DNA of 64,000 nt from Azorinus chamasolen. Lineage: Eukaryota > Mollusca > Bivalvia > Cardiida > Solecurtidae. The DNA is taken from contig OY755252.1 in NCBI GenBank assembly GCA_963576725.1, forward strand, positions 25,612,655-25,676,654. The letters run 5' to 3'. Under the pieces are notes generated by a model. It searched no databases, was not told the DNA's origin, and saw only the letters and a list, made by a program, of their open reading frames with translations. The position numbers and the translations under genes were made by a program. Within the stretch, counting starts at the first letter, position 1. The number at the start of each line of letters is the position of its first letter. Positions 57,960-64,000 of the stretch are shown piece by piece.

Positions 57960-58253
57960 TCTGTTTGCAGCTCAATCATTGAGTACACTAGCGATAGGTG
58001 GATACATTTTGTTTTACTTAAATGTTTTCGTTTTACATGTACTTTTCCACCGTATTTGCCATCGCGGTTATTGTAAATTAGACGTTTATTCACACCGTTT
58101 GTAGTCTTCCATCTTCCCCCAATTATTTATTTTGTCTTTGTGCGTTCTTTTATGTTTTTGGTAGTTATGTACATTTCCTGTGTTTTCCCGTGTTGCTGTT
58201 CGGCGGCTGTTTGTTTGACTCATATTTGTACCTTTGCCATTATTTACATTGCA
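57960..58253 (+). repeat. Module T1 after RT copy 4
   Basis: TTGAGTACACTAGCGATAGGT then GACGTTTATTCACACCGTTTG and CTTCCATCTTCCCCCAAT, GTTATGTACATTTCCTGTGT and TTTGTACCTTTGCC. The central GGTTTAAAC and TGACCGTTCC blocks are missing. Confidence 0.6.
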
Positions 58254-58398
58254 GGGAGTATTATTTCCAGGGGGAAAATGAAGTTTAAGGAAGGAATGGT
58301 CAGACGAATCCTATTTCTAGTTAGTGTGTGCACCTTACTCATCATTCCGGTACACCGAAGAGCTGAAGTTGTTCGACAGTACAACAGTAGCGTAGCAG
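58254..58398 (+). CDS. Candidate first coding exon of a type II membrane protein
   Basis: An acceptor-like TTTACATTGCAG precedes 58,254. An ATG at 58,278 opens MKFKEGMVRRILFLVSVCTL, then LIIPVHRRAEVVRQYNSSVA and a donor CAG|GTAAAT at 58,399. Basic residues, an uncharged segment of about 14 residues, then a basic stem with an N-x-S/T sequon (NSS) are typical of the N-terminus of Golgi glycosyltransferases and sulfotransferases. The family cannot be told from 40 residues. The continuation frame to 58,640 is Lys/Arg-rich and reads like intron. No second exon was found, so this may be a captured or chance exon. Confidence 0.35.
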
Positions 58399-58640
58399 GT
58401 AAATACACAACTGTCAAGGTTACAAAACGTCTGATTCTGAGTCTGAGAAAAAATATCCAGCGTCAGCTTGCTCAAAATCTGACCAATCAGATCATTGAAT
58501 ATCAACTCCGACGTAAAAAGAAAATATATCGTCGGGGATTAGGCTGTACAATAGAACACGAAATAGTACAAAAAAATAAGTTGATTAGAAACTCAGTATT
58601 AAGCATGAACGCTGTACATCATTGCACGGATAATGTTTAA

Positions 58641-58843
58641 GGCTCCAGGTTGTTGAATACGAGATCTATTAGATACACATGCATTTACTTAAATACCCTT
58701 AATATATATAAAGCGAGTAAAAAGTAATACCAAGCCTTTAAACATTGTTTTATTTTTCCTCAACCGGTTTCACAAACATGATCTTCAGGAGGAATAATGA
58801 TAATAACGTTACATGGCAACAACGTCGTAATGACGTCACGTCA
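58641..58843. other. No recognised gene
   Basis: Includes AATGACGTCACGTCA at 58,829-58,843, a CRE-like TGACGTCA just upstream of the palindrome. Confidence 0.4.
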
Positions 58844-58913
58844 ATATGTATAGAACAAGGGACGCCACTCTAGGTGACGTCACCTAGAGTGGCGTCCCTT
58901 GTTCTATACATAT
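58844..58913. repeat. 70-bp perfect palindrome centred on GGTGACGTCACC
   Basis: The centre is between 58,878 and 58,879; every base from 58,844 to 58,913 pairs. The core is TGACGTCA, the arms read ATATGTATAGAACAAGGGACG... and its complement. It is followed at once by a (TA)n run. Confidence 0.95.
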
Positions 58914-58926
58914 ATATATATATATA

Positions 58927-59960
58927 GTGTTGAGAGATATATATACATTCACAGATGACCACGTAATACTCTAACAATTCAACCAGTAGGATACGGCAAC
59001 TCCGCCTAGCAAACTTGCAGACTGTAAATATAGAACAAGGAAATCCAGATCCCCAATAGGAAAGCTTTCAATCCTTGCTTATATAGACAGTCTATCAGAG
59101 CTTACACTTCTACCGGTTGAATTAATTTGCATCTTTCTGTATGTTCTCTTGACAAGGCCTTATTTAAGGTTTCCTTTTAATATCAATGACATACCATCAC
59201 TTAGATCGATCAGAAAGTCGCTGGATCACGAATGATACACGAATTGTAGAAGGTATAGTTAAAGGGAGATAATTAGATACAATTCTACAGCGCACTTTCA
59301 ACGTGGGATCTCCGAGGAGATGCTACTGTGATAAGATTAGATTGATAGTGTTGAGATATATATACATTCACAGATGACCACGTAATACTCTAACAATTCA
59401 ACCAGTAGAATACGGCAACTCCGCCTAGCAAACTTGCAGACTGTAAATATAGAACAAGGAAATCCAGATCCCCAATAGGAAAGCTTTCAATCCTTGCTTA
59501 TATAGACAGTCTATCAGAGCTTACACTTCTACCGGTTGAATTAATTTGCATCTTTCTGTATGTTCTCTTGACAAGGCCTTATTTAAGGTTTCCTTTTAAT
59601 ATCAATGACATACCATCACTTAGATCGATCAGAAAGTCGCTGGATCACGAATGATACACGAATTGTAGAAGGTATAGTTAAAGGGAGATAATTAGATACA
59701 ATTCTACAGCGCACTTTCAACGTGGGATCTCCGAGGAGATGCTACTGTGATAAGATTAGATTGATAGTGTTGAGATATATATACATTCACAGATGACCAC
59801 GTAATACTCTAACAATTCAACCAGTAGAATACGGCAACTCCGCCTAGCAAACTTGCAGACTGTAAATATAGAACAAGGAAATCCAGATCCCCAATAGGAA
59901 AGCTTTCAATCCTTGCTTATATAGACAGTCTATCAGAGCTTACACTTCTACCGGTTGAAT
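58927..59960 (+). repeat. Tandem repeat, 419-bp unit, about 2.5 copies
   Basis: Units start GTGTTGAGATATATATACAT at 58,927, 59,348 and 59,767 and are almost identical (a GA indel in the first, one G/A difference). Each contains TATAGAACAAGGAAATCCAG ... TCCTTGCTTATATAGACAGTCT, which can fold back, and shares TATAGAACAAGG with the adjacent palindrome. The last copy stops after CTACCGGTTGAAT. Confidence 0.9.
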
Positions 59961-60109
59961 ATATATATATATAAAGACAGAGGAAACATTAGTAATAGTT
60001 TGAAAGCTCATTCAGTCCATTTGACATTTCAAGATTTTGCTGCCAAATATGTTTACATCCAACCAAATTTCCATGGCGGAATTATCCGATTTCTATAGAC
60101 AATAATAAT

Positions 60110-60650
60110 CAGCGTGTCTTATAGTTTGGAGTCTTATTGGACGTTATGTACATTTGCTGTTTCCTTGTGTTGCTGTTCGGGCGAGTGTTTGTTCTGTATG
60201 TGGTGTTTCCTACATGACTCATTTTTGTACTTTTAGGGAAGATATTACAGGGATGCCATAAAAGTTAAACCGTAATGTAAATATTCAGCACTTTCCCTCT
60301 ACAATATTCAGTCTAAGAAATAATGACATAATATGTATTAGCTGTTTAGTTCATTCTGGTATATGTACAAATGAATATTCGGTATTGGTAGAGTCGAATT
60401 TGGTCTGGCGGGGATATCTTTATTTACATTATTTGTTCAGCTAAGGTGACTTTGAGATACGTTTGAGGTTAGAACGTCCGTGAATCGGTTTAATCTCCCA
60501 GTGGTGCTTTTAGTCATTGGCCGTTCCAAGGCGGCACTGTCTTGGCCACCCTGGCTTTTATGTTTGTTGGTGTCTGTGCCTTTGTGTGTGCGTTTTGTTG
60601 CGTTTCGTCTCTGTATTTTCCTCCTTCAGACTTTACTACTTTTTTCATTT
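60110..60650 (+). repeat. Module T1 fragments
   Basis: GTTATGTACATTTGCTGTTTCC ... TGACTCATTTTTGTACTTTTA at 60,142-60,236. After an unrelated 160-bp stretch, GGGGATATCTTTATTTACAT, AGAACGTCCGTGAATCGGTTT and GCCGTTCCAAGGCGGCAC at 60,410-60,535, ending CAGACTTTACTACTTTTTTC. Confidence 0.65.
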
Positions 60651-60664
60651 ATTATGATGCCATA

Positions 60665-60740
60665 AATAAATAGGGCAGACCCTAATCAGACGGCTCCTAC
60701 GTGATTCGTTTGCTTTGAATCGTCTCTGTTTGCAACGGAG
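60665..60740. repeat. Type A hairpin
   Basis: AAATAGGGCAGACCCTAATCAGACGGCTCC with partner GAATCGTCTCTGTTTGC; partly decayed. Confidence 0.55.
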
Positions 60741-60808
60741 AAATGTTTAAACTTATCGTTGTTTGAAGACATCGTTTGTATTTTTTATTATGCCCCCAAC
60801 GCTAGGCT

Positions 60809-60970
<162 letters not shown>

Positions 60971-60999
60971 TACCTTTTGCCCGCAGTATGTTTCTTACC

Positions 61000-62035
61000 A
61001 GTAACGGATTCCAAATTTGGTGTGTGAGTTCATCTTAGGATGGCAGAGTGTCGCGTACCATTTTCAGGTCACTGTGATCTTGACCTTGACCTTTGACCTC
61101 GAATTTACAAAAAAGCTTATACCTTACCAGATTAAAAAAGATTGTCCGGAAACATCTCCTATACCTTACCAGCTAAGGATTCCAAATTCGGTGTGTGAGT
61201 TCATCTTTGGATGGAGGAGTGTCTCGTGCCATTTTCACTGTGAACTTGACATTGACCTTTGACCGATTTCACAAAAAGCTTGTCCGGAGCATATCTCCCA
61301 TACCTTACCAGATACGGATTCCAAATTTGGTGTGTGTGATCATCTTTAGATGGCGGAGTATCGTGTACCATTTTCACGTCACTGTAACCTTGACCTTTGA
61401 CCTCGATTTTACAAAAAGCTTGTCCGGAGCATATCTCATTACCAGCTACAGATTCCAAAGTTGGTGTGTGAGTTTATCTTTGGATCGAGGAGTGTTGCGT
61501 ACCATTCTCATGTCACTGTGGCATTGACCTTGACATTTGACTTTGATTTAACAAAAAAACTTGTCCGGAGCATATCTCCCATACCTTACCAGCTACGGAT
61601 TCCAAATTTGGTGTGTGAGTTCATCTTGGGATAGCGGAGTTTTGTGTATTCAGGTCACTGTGACCTTGACCTTGACCTTTGACCTCGATTTTACAAAAAG
61701 CTTATACCTTACCAGCTACAAAAACTTGTCCGGAGTATATCTCCTCTACCTTACCAGCTACGGATTCCATATTTGGTGTGTGATTTCATCTTGGGATTGC
61801 GGAGTGTCGCATACTATTTTCAGTTCACTGTTACCTTAACCTTGACCTTTGACCGATTTTACCAAACGTTTGTCCGGAACATATCTCCTATACCTTACCA
61901 TCTATAAAATCCAAATTTGGTGTGTGAGATCACCTTGATATGGCGGAGTGTCGCGTACCATTTTCAGGTCACTGTTACCTTGCCTTTAACCTTTGACCTC
62001 GATTTTACAAAAAAAATTGTCGTCTGGAGCATATC
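61000..62035 (+). repeat. Tandem array, 130-170-bp unit, seven copies, with TGACCTTTGACC motifs
   Basis: Units start near 61,007, 61,177, 61,316, 61,447, 61,606, 61,763 and 61,906 with GATTCCAAATTTGGTGTGTG. Each carries GGCGGAGTGTCGCGTACCAT-like sequence, then a CTTGACCTTTGACCTCGATTT-like run and TTGTCCGGAGCATATCTCC. Frames spanning several units are repetitive and not genes. Confidence 0.9.
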
Positions 62036-62047
62036 GAGGACTTGGCG

Positions 62048-62314
62048 CAAGACTATTCTAACCCGATTTTTCAAAACTTTACGGGAAAGGGAAAAAACTT
62101 ACTTACTCATTCAATGTTACATTTTTTCTGTACAGTTTCATTTTAAACTAATTTGTTTCCTGCATTGTCCCCAATGATTATATTTTCAGTTTTTTGCAAA
62201 TTGTCGCTTTTATTGAGAGTATTTAAGTTAGAATAGTCTTGCCTCTAAATTCAGTCCCATGCTTGTTGCGATTTTCATGCAAGACTATTCTAACTTAAGT
62301 TAGAATAGTTTTGC
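62048..62314. repeat. MITE-like inverted repeats GCAAGACTATTCTAACTT
   Basis: CAAGACTATTCTAAC at 62,048, its complement GTTAGAATAGTCTTG at 62,227, and a palindrome GCAAGACTATTCTAACTTAAGTTAGAATAGTTTTGC at 62,279-62,314. The first pair encloses about 165 bp. Confidence 0.7.
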
Positions 62315-62319
62315 ACTAA

Positions 62320-62980
62320 AAATGTCCATTATTGTAACATAAAAGATTCATGCAAAAGTATTTTATCTTAATTATGCATGACCAAAATCTAACTTTTAAC
62401 CAACAATGGAGTTATAAAAAGTTCAATATGAAGAAGTTATCTTTTTTTAAAGTGAATACTGTTGAATTTATTTTGAAATCTTATGATGCACTGTAATAAT
62501 TGAAATGAAATACTTATCATTTGAATAGTATAGAATAAATGTGAATTTAACAGTGTAACCAGGGGCCAGCTGAACCATAAGTGAGACATAAGCATTTGAT
62601 TATGGTTTTCTTTGCAAAATGACATTTAAAACTGTTCCCTGGAAGGAAATGCCCTGAGAGTCAAATAAGGTCTGCATAAAAAGCATTTATTTTCTCAAAA
62701 CCAGAAATGGCTTGTAACTCTTTCAATGTAACTGTCTATGTCAGTCTCACTTTAGTTATAATAAAGAATCAAACAGTTTGTGATTGCATTATAGCTGAAC
62801 AATATACATTCACAACATAATAAATGATTGCATTACATATGGTACATACAGTGAACCTGCCTACAGAAACTATTCAAGAGGAAAACAGAGGTCATAATAT
62901 ATACAGATGATCACTTACTGCCGGTTGAAAGTGTTTCAAAATGCCACTGCATTAATTAGGATATCATCAGATTCTTAACG
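62320..62980. other. No recognised gene
   Basis: AT-rich, nothing supported. Confidence 0.4.
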
Positions 62981-63205
62981 CTTTACTACACAGTTGCAGA
63001 TTAGACCCAGATCAGACAGCTCCTATACATGTAGGAGCCTGATCTGATCAGGGTCTGCTCTGTTTGCTTATGATATTATATATAGATATGATTCTGCAGT
63101 TTCTGCCACTGCCAAAACTTCCTGTCTTCATGTTTTATTATAACAATCTTATTAATATTCATGACATCATTATTTCGTACATGAATATTTATGGAGGAAA
63201 GGATA
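62981..63205. mobile_element. Type A hairpin MITE
   Basis: TTAACGCTTTACTACACAG start, GGAGGAAAGGATAAA end. Stem GCAGATTAGACCCAGATCAGACAGCTCCTA with TAGGAGCCTGATCTGATCAGGGTCTGCTCTGTTTGC near 63,033-63,069. Confidence 0.8.
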
Positions 63206-63284
63206 AAGGACCTCTTTTCTTCTACTTTTAAGTGGTCACTGTACATTAGTTTTACTGTAATTATTTTCAAAAAATAAAAAGCAT

Positions 63285-63546
63285 TTATTCCTTTCCTTTA
63301 TATCTTCATATTTATATAAACATGTTTCCACACATTTGCAAAAGGAGTAGACCAATATCAGATTGCTCATATAGCAGCAGTCTAATCAGAATCTGCTCTG
63401 TTTGCTAGTGGACTTTTATAGATCTGTTTCTTTATTTTCTAAAATGACTACAATATTCCACCTTCCATATATCATTATACATGTAACTATTTTGTTCATG
63501 AATATTCAGTAGGTATTGAAAATGGAATAAATATAGAAAAGGGTAA
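63285..63546. mobile_element. Type A hairpin MITE
   Basis: Stem TTTGCAAAAGGAGTAGACCAATATCAGATTGCTC with the partner AGTCTAATCAGAATCTGCTCTGTTTGC at about 63,379-63,405. Right end AGAAAAGGGTAAGG. It resembles the 20.6-20.87 kb copy outside the stem. Confidence 0.7.
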
Positions 63547-64000
63547 GGCCCACATACCGTGTACCTAATCATAAAGCCTTTCATGAGGACATACTGTATA
63601 TAAACAAGAGCACCATATGCTGATGCCAACACTCGTCTGTCCTTGGTTAGGTAGTAACCTTTGTGATGCTAATCAAGTATTTGAAGTTTCATAAGATTCA
63701 TAAGATTTGTTTGAATAGTAAAAAAGTTTTCATATGACAATGACAACAACAATGCAGACTCCAGAGTAGCTACAATAGCTCATTTTTTCTACAAAAATCG
63801 GACAACTTAAAACTAAATACATCCACAGAGTAAGGAATCAAAGTTCCCCAAGACAGATGCTACTTGTCTGAAATTTTAGAAATCTTCAAGGTCCATCTTT
63901 TTTAAAATGTAGGGTTTCTTTGGTCTAAAGATCTTATAATAGCTGCCCATTGTGCAGTTGTGTATACAGCTTTCTTCTTGCAGCCTCCACTGCATCATGT
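63547..64000. other. Window end, unresolved
   Basis: GAGCACCATATGCTGATGCCAACACTCG near 63,609 and a minus-strand stretch reading HDAVEAARRKLYTQLHNGQLL at 63,940-63,998 hint at a widespread repeat or the edge of a coding element. The frame stops at once, so no gene is called. Confidence 0.3.

Noticed and set aside
58140..58640. Single 166-codon gene
   Set aside because: First third is repeat module T1 and the end is Lys/Arg-rich intron-like sequence; only the middle exon is plausible.
61017..61839. 80-110 codon frames with repeated VCEFI/GVS motifs
   Set aside because: Tandem array translated; frames follow the repeat, not a gene.

Overview
The window looks like AT-rich eukaryotic repeat DNA, most probably from a bivalve or related mollusc. 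Evidence for this is the spliced gene fragments with GT/AG junctions, the mix of degraded non-LTR retrotransposons (three types), BEL/Pao integrase, PIF/Harbinger and Tc1 remnants, a reverse transcriptase family with an IPMGTNCAP block, very many short hairpin MITEs and long CA/TG microsatellites. The species is inferred, not shown. Almost no intact host gene is visible.

Region by region. 1-5.4 kb: two inverted copies of a 250-bp TTAA-flanked hairpin MITE, a tRNA-derived SINE-like stretch, and a candidate two-exon gene (2.2 kb exon, 5.2 kb exon with a C3HC4 RING) whose intron holds a 1.1-kb foldback repeat. 5.4-22.6 kb: a non-LTR retrotransposon (ORF1, endonuclease, reverse transcriptase) split by an 11,667-bp insertion at 10,244-21,910. 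The insertion has 12-bp CCCAG-type inverted ends and a TA target duplication, and removing it rejoins the LINE reading frame. It carries minus-strand exons of a spliced gene, one resembling the start of a DUF4806 domain. A second TIR/foldback element (12,416-18,053) sits inside it; its arms are arrays of a 352-bp unit with an RFX-like X-box, and its centre is a GC-rich, minus-strand, gag-like pseudogene.

22.6-25.3 kb: a run of TTAA-framed hairpin MITEs. 25.8-31 kb: an RTE-like LINE on the minus strand broken by repeat modules, then a PIF/Harbinger (HARB1-like) transposase pseudogene. 31.7-37.4 kb: an RT pseudogene, a 155-bp tandem array, a GC-rich MITE and two Tc1 transposase remnants. 40.7-47.36 kb: a large inverted duplication carrying BEL/Pao integrase fragments and Tigger-like MITEs in both arms, with an RT pseudogene in the spacer. 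48-52 kb: fragments of the same RT family's 3' modules plus a 290-bp alternating purine-pyrimidine tract. 52.5-55.1 kb: another LINE RT pseudogene and a remnant of an uncharacterised ITGCD protein family. 56-58.4 kb: mariner-like MITE, another RT pseudogene and a candidate first coding exon of a type II membrane protein. 58.8-62.3 kb: a 70-bp perfect palindrome, a 419-bp tandem repeat, a TG microsatellite and a seven-unit array rich in nuclear-receptor half sites. The end of the window is hairpin MITEs.

The strongest observations are the frame-restoring nested insertion with its spliced cargo gene, the X-box foldback arrays, the family of TTAA-framed hairpin cassettes with interchangeable stems, and the asymmetric 6.6-kb inverted duplication.
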